A DNA stretch of 64,000 bases from Calditrichia bacterium (GTDB lineage: Bacteria; Calditrichota; Calditrichia; RBG-13-44-9; J075), in NCBI GenBank assembly GCA_028284445.1, contig JANQRS010000012.1:1-64000 (forward strand), in the 5' to 3' direction. The notes under the pieces were generated by a model. It saw only the letters and a list, made by a program, of their open reading frames with translations. It did no database searches and was not told the DNA's origin. This document shows, in pieces, positions 25,107 to 34,400 of the stretch (position 1 is its first letter; every line of letters starts with the position of its first letter). The translations under genes and the position numbers were made by a program.

Positions 25107-25257
25107 GGCGCTACGCGCCGTCAGCCGACTGCGTCGGCGTCAACTCGCTACGCTCGTGTCAGCTCACTTCGTTCGCGTTTTGTTCTTTAACAGCCCGGAG
25201 GGCTTGACGAGCCGAAGGCTCTGATGTTGGCGAAGCCAGCTGAGAGGCCTTTGGCCC
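25107..25257. repeat. Tandem array of mini-hairpins with three-base loops
   Basis: A 150-bp run of different short palindromes, each about 5+3+5 bases: GGCGC-TAC-GCGCC (25107-25119), GCCGAC-TGC-GTCGGC (25124-25138), two imperfect units (CTCGCTACGCTCG and GCTCACTTCGTTCGC, about 25144-25176), AGCCC-GGA-GGGCT (25192-25204), GAGCC-GAA-GGCTC (25209-25221), TGGC-GAA-GCCA (25228-25238) and GGCC-TTT-GGCC (25246-25256). The array touches the stop codon of the TPR gene and lies upstream of the DUF4292 gene on the minus strand. Stem sequences differ while the geometry is kept. Confidence 0.75.
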
Positions 25258-26943
25258 TCACTTCGTTTGCAGTTTTCTCTGTATTGCCTCGTTCTCCGGA
25301 TCTGCTTCGAGTGCCTTCTGCCAATTGCGACGCGCCGCTTCAACATCTCCCAGCTGAAAGTAGACATCACCGAGGTGATCACTAATCACCGGATCGTCAT
25401 CGCTTTTTGAAGCAGCCTTCCCTATGTATTCCTGCGCTTTGTCATATTCCCCCAATTTAAAATAGACCCAACCCTTCGTATCCAGGAATGCCGCTGATTT
25501 CGGATCGAACTTCAGGGCTTCAGCGGCCATTTGCAGGGCTTTCTGCAAGTCTTTACCGCGTTGGGCCAAAGAATAGCTATAATTGTTCAGCAGGAGTGGA
25601 TTTCCCGGATAAACAATCAGGGCAGTTTCATAAAGTGAATCGAGATCCTGGTAACGGCCAAGATCTTCATAAATAGTGCTAAGCGCCATGATTGTATTGA
25701 TATCTTTCGGCTCGAAACTATATGCTTTTCGGAGCACAACCAGCGCTTCTTCCTTGCGCTCAACTCTAGCCAGCGACGTGCCGTATAAAGACAGCAGCCG
25801 CGGAGATTCAAGTTTTTCAACCAGTGCTTCTTCCAGCACAAGGATAGCATTTTGATAATCTTCATCCTGCAAGTACGTCAAGGCGAGCCCTTCCCAGGCT
25901 TCGGTATTCCAGGGTTCCAGGCCTGTAAATCTGCGCAGGTGGTTTAAGGCCTTCTCCTGCTGTCCTTGCCCGAGAGATATCATCCCCATCAAATGATGCG
26001 CCTTGGCTTTAAAACCGGCCCGATTTAAGAGGGGGCTAACAACTTCTTCCGCCTCGTCAAAGCGCCCCAGCTCCATTAAGCTTTCAGTAAGGAAGTGACG
26101 CGCCTTGTCCTTTACCTGTGGCTGATCGATCAGGGGTGTCAGTACCTCAACCGCGGTTTCCCATTCTTTGCCATCAGCTAACAGATGATACATTCTCACG
26201 ATGGTGTTATCTGTAGGGGGATGAAGCCGCATCACCTTGCGATAGGCCGCCATGGCGCCGCTGGTATCTTTTAAGGCTTGCCTGGCACTCCCCAAGAGCG
26301 CCCAATTGCGGGCAAAGCCATTGTCCAGGGCCAGCAGAGTGTCAGCCAGGTTCTCTGCTTTCTGATAAGCTTTCATCTGCATGTAAAGTGAAAACAGCTG
26401 GTATACAGAATCATCCCGGTATCCAAACCGTTGGACTATGTCTTCACGCAACCGCACCAAACGATCCAGTTGACCACCACGGGAGTAGAGATAGATCAGG
26501 TTTGCGTGAACAGCGGTGTTGTATGGGTCTACTTTATTCAGTTTTTCGAAACTGGCGATGGTTTTTTCGGAGTCATCCAGGCTGTAGTATGCATCGGCAA
26601 GATAAAAGAGTGTCTCACGATCTTCCGGATTGTTTGCATAAGACCGCTTCAAATACCGAACTGCAGCCTTGTATTGATCTAATCTCAAATGATCACGGCC
26701 AATTGCTTTCAGAATTTGCGCAGAGCTTGAATCATATGTAAGGGCGCGGTGATATTCGTGGATAGCGGCCTTGTATTGCTCGCGAAAATCGAGCAACGCA
26801 CCGCTCAGGTAGTGGTCTGTGGCGCGGGCGATTCGCAGCGAGTCCGCTGCCAGTTGGTCGACATCCACTGTAGACCGCATCCCGCCGCATCCCAGGATCA
26901 GGAGAAAAGAGAGTAAAACACAACCTTTCAGGTATTCTTTCAT
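25258..26943 (-). CDS. TPR-repeat lipoprotein
   Basis: A 561-residue protein with a lipoprotein signal peptide (MKEYLKGCVLLSFLLILGC, cleavage before Cys19) and about thirteen tetratricopeptide repeats across the rest, for example YKAAIHEYHRALTYDSSSAQ, YKAAVRYLKRSYANNPED and, near the C-terminus, YDKAQEYIGKAASKSDDDP and VEAARRNWQKALEADPENEA. TPR solenoids bind protein partners; the outer-membrane location suggests envelope assembly or secretion, but nothing here identifies the partner. Its stop codon abuts the mini-hairpin array. It is divergent from the first PBP gene. Confidence 0.85.
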   Translation of the reverse strand: MKEYLKGCVLLSFLLILGCGGMRSTVDVDQLAADSLRIARATDHYLSGALLDFREQYKAAIHEYHRALTYDSSSAQILKAIGRDHLRLDQYKAAVRYLKRSYANNPEDRETLFYLADAYYSLDDSEKTIASFEKLNKVDPYNTAVHANLIYLYSRGGQLDRLVRLREDIVQRFGYRDDSVYQLFSLYMQMKAYQKAENLADTLLALDNGFARNWALLGSARQALKDTSGAMAAYRKVMRLHPPTDNTIVRMYHLLADGKEWETAVEVLTPLIDQPQVKDKARHFLTESLMELGRFDEAEEVVSPLLNRAGFKAKAHHLMGMISLGQGQQEKALNHLRRFTGLEPWNTEAWEGLALTYLQDEDYQNAILVLEEALVEKLESPRLLSLYGTSLARVERKEEALVVLRKAYSFEPKDINTIMALSTIYEDLGRYQDLDSLYETALIVYPGNPLLLNNYSYSLAQRGKDLQKALQMAAEALKFDPKSAAFLDTKGWVYFKLGEYDKAQEYIGKAASKSDDDPVISDHLGDVYFQLGDVEAARRNWQKALEADPENEAIQRKLQTK

Positions 26944-27141
26944 CCGCTTCTCGGTTTTTCAACAAACGGAGCACGCCTGCTCTTCAATATCCATCTCACC
27001 AGTTTCGAATCCAAATGAAAAATAAGGACTTATAAAGGAACAAATTACAAAATTCATAGTTTGATTTGAATCCTGCTTGCTGCCTACTTACATTAATAAC
27101 CCCCGTTATTTTAAATATATTCTAAAAAATCAGTAGCAGAT

Positions 27142-27153
27142 TGATAATTATCA
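27142..27153. promoter_or_regulatory. AT-rich perfect palindrome in a divergent promoter region
   Basis: TGATAATTATCA (27142-27153) is a perfect 12-bp palindrome 28 bp upstream of the first PBP1A start and between divergent genes, so it is a possible operator. Its GATAAT/ATTATC core is reminiscent of a partial Fur box, but that is only a resemblance. Confidence 0.3.
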
Positions 27154-27181
27154 TATAAAACCGTGTTAAAAGAGTGTCTAG

Positions 27182-29308
27182 ATGTCAGAATACATGTTAG
27201 GAAAACCCGATCGTGAGCGCCGCCCTGCTCCCCCTGTAAAATCAGAGAACGGCATCTCCAAGCGCCTGATTGCCCTGGCAGTCCTGCTGCTAATCGGCGG
27301 CATTAGTTTTCTCATCTACCTGGCCACTGGCATGCCCGACCTTCGCGAGATTGAAGATGTGAATCCGGCTCAGGTGACTCGCCTGTATTCCAGTGACGGA
27401 AAAGTGATCCACGAGCTCTTCCGCTTTAATCGCATATGGACACCCTATGAAAAGATTCCGGAGCACGTCATACAGGCGGCCATTGCCACGGAGGACCGGC
27501 GTTTCTTTGATCACTGGGGTGTGAATATCTATGCGATCCCTCGCGCAGTTTTTGTCAATTTGAAAAACCTCAGCAAAGTGCAAGGCTTTAGCACCATTAC
27601 CATGCAGGTAGCTCGTAACCTCTATGAAAAGATCGGTTTCGAAAAAAGCTTCATTCGTAAGCTCCGCGAAACCCTGACCGCCATTCAGATCGAGCGAACC
27701 TATTCAAAAAAAGAAATTATCGAGATGTATTTGAATGTCGTCTGGTTTGGTAATGGGGCATACGGCATCCAAAGTGCCGCGGCGACGTATTTTGGCAAAG
27801 ATGTCAGCGAATTGACCGTAAAAGAGGGCGCCTTACTCGTCGGTATTCTGAAAGGGCCGAGTTGGAATTCCCCGACACGCTGGCCGGAGCGTGCCACGCT
27901 TCGCCGCAATGTAGCATTGCACAATATGGTTGTTTGCGGATTCCTGCCCCGCGCAGAATACGACCAGCTCAAAACCGAGCCTTTATTTGATAATGAAGTG
28001 GGTAAAGGCAGTTCTACTGCACCCTATTTCACTGAACACATCCGTCAGCAGCTGAATGCCCTGCAGGATTCGCTCGACGTTGACGTTTATGAAGACGGCT
28101 TGAATGTATACACCAGCCTGAACTTTGCCCATCAAGCTGCCATGGACAGCGCCATTAAGCGACAAATGCCGGAGCTGCAAAAGCGCGTTCGTGCCCATCT
28201 GCGCGGTTGGCAAAAACGCAACAGCGTTCCCGATTCGGTTTTCGAGCGCAAATCTGAGGTGCAAATTGCCTTTATCGCCCTTGATCATCGCAGCGGGCAC
28301 ATTACCGCGATGACCGGCGGACGTGATTTTGATGAAAGCAAATTTAATCGCGCTATTCAAGCGCGGCGTCAGCCTGGCTCGACGTTCAAAGCATTCCTTT
28401 ATACGGCAGCGCTTGATAATGGCTACAGTCCCTCATACAAGATGCTGAATCAACCGATCGTCATCAACAATCCGGACGGCACACGCTGGACACCGGAAAA
28501 TTTTGACAAGAAATTTGGCGGCCCAACAACGCTTCGCGAAGGAATCAAGAACTCGATCAATCTGATTGCTGCCCGGCTCATTCTTGAGCTCGGCCCACAG
28601 GTTTTGGTAGACTATGCCAGCCGTATGGGTATTCGCAGTCCGCTCAAGCCCTATCCAAGCCTGGCGATGGGAAGCACTGGCGTCAAACCGATGGAAATGG
28701 TCCAGGCCTTTGCAGTGTTAGCAAATGAAGGGATTGCCGTAGAGCCGGTCACCATCACACGCATCGAAGACCGGCTGGGTAAGGTTATTTATGAGCGGCG
28801 TCCACGTCGGCAAGAAGCATTGAGCAAAACCACAGCCGGAATGATGACTCACATGCTGTCTACGGCCATTAACAACGGCACTGGCGCCAGTTCACGCTGG
28901 AAATACAAATTTACGGCACCGGCAGCCGGCAAAACCGGCACCACCAACGACTATACCGATGCATGGTTCATCGGCTATACCCCGGAAATAACCGCCGGCG
29001 TATGGGTGGGACTGGATGATCCCTCATTGAAGATGGGGCGTGGCGGCACCGGCAGCGCGTCTGCACTGCCGTTTTGGGCCGATTTCATGAAGACCATTTA
29101 TGATGATCTTGATTTGCCTCATACCCAATTCAAATTACCGTCAGCCATCATCACACATGACATCTGCAACGAAACCGGCGATATCGCCACGACATTCTGT
29201 CCGGACGTGCTACGCGGAGAGATCTTCAACGCCAAGTTTGAGCCATCCCAGCGCTGTCGGCAACACACCGGCGGTGGCACCTCGCGCAGGGGCAGCCGGG
29301 TATTTTAA
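27182..29308 (+). CDS. Bifunctional penicillin-binding protein 1A (paralogue 1)
   Basis: A 708-residue class A PBP with one N-terminal transmembrane anchor (about 28-48). The glycosyltransferase domain has AAIATEDRRFFDHWGVN (catalytic E104), GFSTITMQVARNLYEK and KLRETLTAIQIERTYSKKEIIEMYLN. The transpeptidase domain has S400 in RQPGSTFKAF, SIN-type KNSINL, and KTG at 584-586 in AAGKTGTTNDYTDAW. It polymerises and cross-links peptidoglycan in the periplasm. A second PBP of the same architecture lies 1 kb downstream; the two are closely similar along their length, indicating tandem duplication. Confidence 0.95.
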   Translation: MSEYMLGKPDRERRPAPPVKSENGISKRLIALAVLLLIGGISFLIYLATGMPDLREIEDVNPAQVTRLYSSDGKVIHELFRFNRIWTPYEKIPEHVIQAAIATEDRRFFDHWGVNIYAIPRAVFVNLKNLSKVQGFSTITMQVARNLYEKIGFEKSFIRKLRETLTAIQIERTYSKKEIIEMYLNVVWFGNGAYGIQSAAATYFGKDVSELTVKEGALLVGILKGPSWNSPTRWPERATLRRNVALHNMVVCGFLPRAEYDQLKTEPLFDNEVGKGSSTAPYFTEHIRQQLNALQDSLDVDVYEDGLNVYTSLNFAHQAAMDSAIKRQMPELQKRVRAHLRGWQKRNSVPDSVFERKSEVQIAFIALDHRSGHITAMTGGRDFDESKFNRAIQARRQPGSTFKAFLYTAALDNGYSPSYKMLNQPIVINNPDGTRWTPENFDKKFGGPTTLREGIKNSINLIAARLILELGPQVLVDYASRMGIRSPLKPYPSLAMGSTGVKPMEMVQAFAVLANEGIAVEPVTITRIEDRLGKVIYERRPRRQEALSKTTAGMMTHMLSTAINNGTGASSRWKYKFTAPAAGKTGTTNDYTDAWFIGYTPEITAGVWVGLDDPSLKMGRGGTGSASALPFWADFMKTIYDDLDLPHTQFKLPSAIITHDICNETGDIATTFCPDVLRGEIFNAKFEPSQRCRQHTGGGTSRRGSRVF

Positions 29309-29415
29309 GCAATTCCTCTTTTTGACCTCAAATTAAGTTTTCTCCTCCTCCATTCCGCTTTAAGTGAGGATTGACAGGAGGATGTGTTAATGCCATAAAT
29401 ATCTCCCGAATTTTC

Positions 29416-29477
29416 TTGACAAAAGCGCACACCAATCATAATTTACACGAAAACAGTGTGCACTATTACACGAGAAC
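29416..29477 (+). promoter_or_regulatory. Promoter and likely autoregulatory operator of the VapBC-type module
   Basis: TTGACA (29416-29421), 17-base spacer and TAATTT (29439-29444) form a good sigma-70 promoter. Two direct repeats, TTACACGAAAAC (29443-29454) and TTACACGAGAAC (29466-29477), start 23 bases apart, about two helical turns, just downstream of the -10 and end 3 bases before the antitoxin ATG. Such a layout fits repression by the antitoxin/toxin complex. Confidence 0.6.
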
Positions 29478-29480
29478 GAC

Positions 29481-29699
29481 ATGAAAAATATAACACTCAG
29501 TGCCGATGAGCAGCTTATCCGAAAAGCCAGACAGAGAGCGTCTCGCCAAGGCACCACGCTCAATGCAGAATTTCGTAAGTGGCTGAAATGGTATACTAAT
29601 GAAAACAAGCGAACACTTGATTTCATGGAGCTAATGTCAGAATTAAGCTACGTGGAGCCTGGCCGGCGATATAGGAGAGATGAATTGAATGAAAGATAG
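29481..29699 (+). CDS. VapB-type antitoxin (ribbon-helix-helix-like)
   Basis: A 72-residue protein: KNITLSADEQLIRKARQRAS looks like the strand and first helix of a ribbon-helix-helix DNA-binding domain, and TTLNAEFRKWLKWY its second helix; the C-terminal charged tail would bind and block the toxin. It overlaps the PIN-domain toxin gene by 11 nt (29689-29699), the usual translational coupling of toxin-antitoxin pairs, and has a promoter with paired direct repeats directly upstream. Family assignment rests on size, position and pattern. Confidence 0.75.
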   Translation: MKNITLSADEQLIRKARQRASRQGTTLNAEFRKWLKWYTNENKRTLDFMELMSELSYVEPGRRYRRDELNER

Positions 29700-30132
29700 G
29701 TTCTTCATTGATACAAACGTCATTGTTTATGCATTTGACAATTCTGCGCGCCCAAAACAGGAAACTGCGAAAAAATTGATCAAGAGCGCTTTGGATACAC
29801 ATAATGGAATGATCAGCAACCAGGTTGTCCAGGAATTTCTCAATGTCGCAACACGCAAGTTTGCAACTCCAATGTCTCATAGAGATGCAAGATACTTTAC
29901 GATAACGGTATTGGATCCACTTTGTCAGGTTTTCACAAATATCGAGATCAATATTCATGCGCTTGAAATCGCTGAAAGATGGGGGTATTCCTTTTACGAC
30001 TCCCTAATAGTTGCCGGAGCTATCCAGTCCGGCGCCAACATTTTATATTCTGAAGACCTTCAACACGGGCAGGAAATCTACGACGTTACGATTGTAAACC
30101 CCTTCTCAAACAATGCTCCACTCCCGTTCTAA
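29689..30132 (+). CDS. PIN-domain ribonuclease toxin (VapC-type)
   Basis: A 147-residue PIN-domain protein. The acidic metal-binding residues are visible: RFFIDTNVIVYAFD (first Asp near residue 8), VVQEFLNVATRK (Glu), and the C-terminal RWGYSFYDSLIVAGAIQSGA with ILYSEDLQHGQ (Asp residues). VapC toxins cleave tRNA or rRNA with Mg2+. It is coupled to the antitoxin gene upstream and inserted between two PBP1A paralogues. Length and motifs are normal and the toxin looks functional. Confidence 0.9.
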   Translation: MKDRFFIDTNVIVYAFDNSARPKQETAKKLIKSALDTHNGMISNQVVQEFLNVATRKFATPMSHRDARYFTITVLDPLCQVFTNIEINIHALEIAERWGYSFYDSLIVAGAIQSGANILYSEDLQHGQEIYDVTIVNPFSNNAPLPF

Positions 30133-30260
30133 TCCACCTGAAAATCCCTTGATTATAAAAGCGAAGTACTCTAGTTTCTTATGATGTTCTCAAAGGCTTG
30201 AGGCATTGCACAGTCTTCATGCATCATCAAATGTGCCATTTATAGTGAGAAGTTTGGAAT

Positions 30261-32405
30261 ATGTCTGAGTATTTATTGAGTAAGCAGGAAAACGAAACAT
30301 CAATTCCTGCTTCCCCTCCCCCGCGCAACCGGCGGAAGCGGCTCCGCGCAATCCTGATAGGCTCTGCTATTTTGTGTGTCTTCCTGCTTGGCCTTGGCTA
30401 CTTCGTTTTTCTGCTTAACGGAATGCCCCCAATTCGCCTCGTCGAGAATGTAAATCCAGCCCAGGTAACCCGCCTTTATTCAAGCGACGGTAAAGTCATT
30501 CACGAATTGTTTCGCTACAATCGCATCTGGATTCCTTATGAAAAGATTCCCCAACATACAATAGATGCAGCGATCGCCACTGAAGACCGCGCCTTTTTCG
30601 AACATTGGGGTGTTAATATTTGGGGCATTCCCCGCGCCATGCTCGCCAATTTGCGCAACATGCGCATTGTCCAGGGCAGCAGTACCATCACCATGCAGGT
30701 CGCACGGAATCTGTATGAGAAAATTGGATTCGAACGAACCGTGACCAGGAAACTCCGTGAAACCCTGACCGCCATTCAGATCGAACGCACCTACTCCAAG
30801 CGCGAGATTATCGAAATGTATCTCAACGTCGCTTACTTTGGCGGCGGCTCATACGGTTTGCAAAGCGCAGCAAAAACCTATTTTGACAAGGACGCCAGTC
30901 AGCTCACCATTAAAGAAAGTGCGATGCTTATTGGCTTGCTAAAGGGCCCAAATTGGTACTCGCCGATTCGCCATCCGGAACGGGCACTTGCACAGCGCAA
31001 TCAAGTCATGCACAACATGACGGTATGTAATTTCCTGGAAACCAGTATTTATGATACGCTTAAAGCCCAGCCAATTTTTGACAATGCCGAAGGCGGAAAG
31101 CGGGAAAATGTTGCCCCCTACTTCACGGAATATGTTCGCCAGGCCCTCAACAAACTGCAAGATTCGCTAAATGTCGATGTTTACGAAGACGGACTGCAGG
31201 TCTACACGACCATCAACAGCGGACATCAACTGGCAATGGATAGCGCCATTGCCCGACAAATGCCCTTACTTGAAGAACGCGTTAAGGATCACCTGAAAAC
31301 CTGGCAGCGGGAAAACGAAATTCCAGATTCCGTGTATGAAGAGAAATCCGAAGTTCAGATCGCCTTTGTGGCGATGGATCATCGCACCGGGCATATCACA
31401 GCAATGGTCGGCGGCCGGGACTTCGAAGAGTCGAAATTCAACCGTGCAATACAGGCGAGGCGGCAACCCGGATCGACCTTTAAACCATTCCTCTATTCGG
31501 CCGCGGTTGACAATGGCTATAAGACCACAGACAAGCTTCTGAACCAGCCCATCGTTATCAACAATCCGGACGGTACGCGCTGGACACCGGAAAACTTTTC
31601 GCAAACCTTCAGTGGACCGACATCTATTAGAGACGGCTTGCGCATGTCAATCAATTTGATCGCAGCGCGACTGATTCTGGAAATTGGCCCAAAAGTAGTT
31701 GTGGACTATGCCCGGCGAATGGGTATCACCACACCGCTGCAGCCATATCCAAGCCTGGCGATGGGCAGCACCGGGGTTATCCCTATGGAAATGGTCAGCG
31801 CCTTTGGGGTACTTGCAAATGAAGGCGTGAGAGTCGCGCCGGTTTCAATAACCAGAATTGAAGATCGTCTTGGCAACGTGATATATGAAAGTCATCCGGA
31901 ACGGACCGAGGTGCTGAGTCGTGCTTCAGCGTATATCATGACAGACCTCTTACAAACGGCTATCAATCGTGGGACCGGTGGGCGTGCCCGCTATGAATTC
32001 AAGTTTTATGCCCCTGCAGCCGGTAAAACCGGAACGACAAACGATTACACCGACGCCTGGTTTATCGGGTTTACACCGGAAATTACGGCGGGTGTGTGGG
32101 TTGGCCTTGATGATCCGTCTCTTAAAATGGGCCGCGCCGGAACCGGTAGTGAATCGGCTCTCCCCTTCTGGGCGGACTTTATGAAAACGGTGCACGACTC
32201 ACTGGATTTGCCAAACACGCAATTCAAGCAGCCTTCGGACGTTGTTAGCTATGATATCTGTGATGATACCGGCGACCTGGCAAACACCTTTTGCCCGACA
32301 GTGATTAAGGGCGAAATATTCAACGTCAAGAATTTCCCAACCCAGTCCTGTGAAAAACATACCGGTGCCGGCGGACGCGCCAAGGGCCGGACCCAGGTAT
32401 TCTAA
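30261..32405 (+). CDS. Bifunctional penicillin-binding protein 1A (paralogue 2)
   Basis: A 714-residue class A PBP built like the one at 27182: cytoplasmic basic N-terminus (RNRRKRLR), one transmembrane anchor (about 32-52), glycosyltransferase motifs AAIATEDRAFFEHWGVN, GSSTITMQVARNLYEK and QIERTYSKREIIEMYLN, and transpeptidase motifs with S405 in RQPGSTFKPF, SMSINL-type RMSINL and KTG at 589-591. Long stretches are identical to the first copy while the N-terminal tail, linker and C-terminus differ. It is followed by rsgA after 18 nt. Differing tails suggest the copies may serve different complexes or conditions. Confidence 0.95.
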   Translation: MSEYLLSKQENETSIPASPPPRNRRKRLRAILIGSAILCVFLLGLGYFVFLLNGMPPIRLVENVNPAQVTRLYSSDGKVIHELFRYNRIWIPYEKIPQHTIDAAIATEDRAFFEHWGVNIWGIPRAMLANLRNMRIVQGSSTITMQVARNLYEKIGFERTVTRKLRETLTAIQIERTYSKREIIEMYLNVAYFGGGSYGLQSAAKTYFDKDASQLTIKESAMLIGLLKGPNWYSPIRHPERALAQRNQVMHNMTVCNFLETSIYDTLKAQPIFDNAEGGKRENVAPYFTEYVRQALNKLQDSLNVDVYEDGLQVYTTINSGHQLAMDSAIARQMPLLEERVKDHLKTWQRENEIPDSVYEEKSEVQIAFVAMDHRTGHITAMVGGRDFEESKFNRAIQARRQPGSTFKPFLYSAAVDNGYKTTDKLLNQPIVINNPDGTRWTPENFSQTFSGPTSIRDGLRMSINLIAARLILEIGPKVVVDYARRMGITTPLQPYPSLAMGSTGVIPMEMVSAFGVLANEGVRVAPVSITRIEDRLGNVIYESHPERTEVLSRASAYIMTDLLQTAINRGTGGRARYEFKFYAPAAGKTGTTNDYTDAWFIGFTPEITAGVWVGLDDPSLKMGRAGTGSESALPFWADFMKTVHDSLDLPNTQFKQPSDVVSYDICDDTGDLANTFCPTVIKGEIFNVKNFPTQSCEKHTGAGGRAKGRTQVF

Positions 32406-32423
32406 GATGTTGGCGGGAATAGA

Positions 32424-33353
32424 ATGAATGCCGAAAAGCCAACAGTTGGCAAAGTGTTGACGGCAACCCGTAAGACGTATAATGTGTCCATTAAAGACCG
32501 AATCGTTAGCTGCACACTGCGCGGCAAGCTGGCGCTGAAAAAGAATGAAAAAAACACCGTTAAAGTTGGCGATGATGTACGGATAGAATTTGTCACCGAA
32601 ACAGAAGGGGTCATTGCGGAGATTCTTCCCCGGCGCTCCTTCCTGTCTCGATCCATCCAAAGCCGGCAATACAAGGAACAGATTATTGCCACGAACATCG
32701 ACCAGCTTCTGGTTATTCTATCGACCAAAAAACCGCAATTCAAATCCGGACTCCTCGACCGCTACCTGGTAATTGCTGAAAAGAACAAACTCCGTCCGGT
32801 CATCTGCATCAATAAAATTGATTTGGCGTCACGCGCCGACTTTGAAATCTATCGCCGATATTACAGCGAGACTCTGGATTTCCCGGTCGTTTTCACATCT
32901 GCCATTACCGGAGAGGGCATCCAGGAGCTTCAGAAAGTGCTGCAAAATGCCGTTACGGCACTGGTCGGCTACTCCGGTGTTGGCAAGAGCTCTATTATCA
33001 AGGCGATTAATCCGGAGCTTGACATCCGCGTTGGTGCGGTCAGCGAACGGACGCAAAAAGGGCAACATACAACAACGGTCGTGCAGCTATTCCCGCTTGC
33101 CGATAATTGTTATGTTATAGATACACCCGGTATTCGCGAGCTCGGATTTTGGGGGATTTACAAAAAGGATTTAGCCACGTATTTTCGCGATATTCAACGC
33201 TACACAGCAGATTGCAAGTTTTCGGATTGCCAGCATTTGCATGAGCCTGGCTGCGCCGTGATTGAGGCGGTGACAGATGGAGACATTATCGAAGAACGCT
33301 ACCGGAACTATGTCTCGATCTATCAGAGTCTGAAATCAACTCATTACGAATGA
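32424..33353 (+). CDS. rsgA: Ribosome small-subunit-dependent GTPase A
   Basis: A 309-residue circularly permuted GTPase that checks and releases assembly factors during late 30S maturation. An N-terminal OB fold (GKVLTATRKTYNVSIKDRIV) is followed by the G4 motif INKIDL (near 133), G1 GYSGVGKSSI (near 182), G3 DTPGIREL (near 233) and a C-terminal zinc knuckle C-x5-C-x-H type in DCKFSDCQHLHEPGCAV. Motif order G4-G1-G3 is diagnostic. It sits between the second PBP gene and the DapA-family gene with short gaps. Confidence 0.95.
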   Translation: MNAEKPTVGKVLTATRKTYNVSIKDRIVSCTLRGKLALKKNEKNTVKVGDDVRIEFVTETEGVIAEILPRRSFLSRSIQSRQYKEQIIATNIDQLLVILSTKKPQFKSGLLDRYLVIAEKNKLRPVICINKIDLASRADFEIYRRYYSETLDFPVVFTSAITGEGIQELQKVLQNAVTALVGYSGVGKSSIIKAINPELDIRVGAVSERTQKGQHTTTVVQLFPLADNCYVIDTPGIRELGFWGIYKKDLATYFRDIQRYTADCKFSDCQHLHEPGCAVIEAVTDGDIIEERYRNYVSIYQSLKSTHYE

Positions 33354-33417
33354 GCGCCGGAAACCTTTGACCGGCATCCACTATTACGCGGCCCGGCATG
33401 ATGCCGGGGAGGAACCT

Positions 33418-34338
33418 ATGCACGCCACCAAAGCGAAACGCTGGCCCTTTGGCGTTTTTGCAGCCAGCCTGACCCCTCTAACCAAAGATCTTTCCGTGGA
33501 TTTTGCAACCATGGCGAATCACTGTCACCACCTCCTGGCAAATGGCTGCGACGGAATATTAATTTGCGGTACAACCGGAGAAGCAGCGTCCCTTAGCATT
33601 GATGAGCGCCGTAAAATTCTCGACATCCTGCTGGAAGACGGTATTCCGCCGGACCGCCTCCTGGTCGGCACCGGCACGTCGGCCTTGCCGGAGACAATAT
33701 CCTTAACCCGCCATGCATTTGAGAACGAAGTGGCCGGCGTGGTCATCTTGCCGCCGTTTTACTATAAGAGTGTTAAGGACGACGGTATCTTTGATAGTTT
33801 TCGTTACCTGATAGAAGACATCGGCAGCGATGCGCTGCAAATTTTTCTCTACCATATTCCGCAATTTACGCGAATCCCTTTTTCCCTCAACCTGATCGAA
33901 CGCCTGATTGAATACTTTCCGGGAAATATTGCCGGCATTAAGGACTCCAGCGGAGACTGGGAACACATGAAATACCTGTGCGAGAAGTTTCCCTCCCTAA
34001 AGATCTTCTCCGGAAGCGATAAATTTTTGCTGGATATCCTCAAGGCAGGTGGCAGCGGAACAATTAGCGCCACGGCAAATTTAACCAGCCGCCTCTCCGC
34101 GAAGGTCCTTGAGGAATGGCAGGAAAGCGGCGACTCACAATCTCAGGAACATGTGATTGCCATTCGCAACTTTTTTGAACATTTCGAAATGATTCCGGCA
34201 TTGAAGGCGTATCTGGCACATCAGCAGAGTCAGGCAACCTGGCTTAACCTGCGCCCACCGCTGATTCCTTTATCTGAAGAGCATCATGATGCCCTCATCA
34301 AGTCCTTAGATAACACCCCCATTGCAATTACCCGCTAG
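33418..34338 (+). CDS. Dihydrodipicolinate synthase/N-acetylneuraminate lyase family aldolase
   Basis: A 306-residue class I aldolase of the DapA/NAL superfamily. Seen: FGVFAASLTPLTKDLSVD, the GTTGEAASLSIDERRKI signature near 45, the Tyr of FLYHIPQFTRIP and the Schiff-base Lys in IAGIKDSSGDWEH, then IFSGSDKFLLDILKAGGSG. True DapA binds pyruvate and makes the lysine/diaminopimelate precursor; this protein diverges from classical DapA and could act on another 2-oxo acid. The ATG at 33418 follows GGAGG at good spacing; a TTG at 33367 would extend it without support. Confidence 0.85.
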   Translation: MHATKAKRWPFGVFAASLTPLTKDLSVDFATMANHCHHLLANGCDGILICGTTGEAASLSIDERRKILDILLEDGIPPDRLLVGTGTSALPETISLTRHAFENEVAGVVILPPFYYKSVKDDGIFDSFRYLIEDIGSDALQIFLYHIPQFTRIPFSLNLIERLIEYFPGNIAGIKDSSGDWEHMKYLCEKFPSLKIFSGSDKFLLDILKAGGSGTISATANLTSRLSAKVLEEWQESGDSQSQEHVIAIRNFFEHFEMIPALKAYLAHQQSQATWLNLRPPLIPLSEEHHDALIKSLDNTPIAITR

Positions 34339-34400
34339 ACAACTGTCAATGTGTGGACGAGCAAACATTGACACTGATATCACAACCTGAACCGAAAATG

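Noticed and set aside
25107..25257. CRISPR array
   Set aside because: Units are contiguous palindromes of differing sequence, without a constant repeat and spacers, and no cas genes are present.
27142..27153. Fur box upstream of the first PBP gene
   Set aside because: Only a 10-12 base palindrome matches; a full 19-base box is absent, so it is kept only as a generic possible operator.
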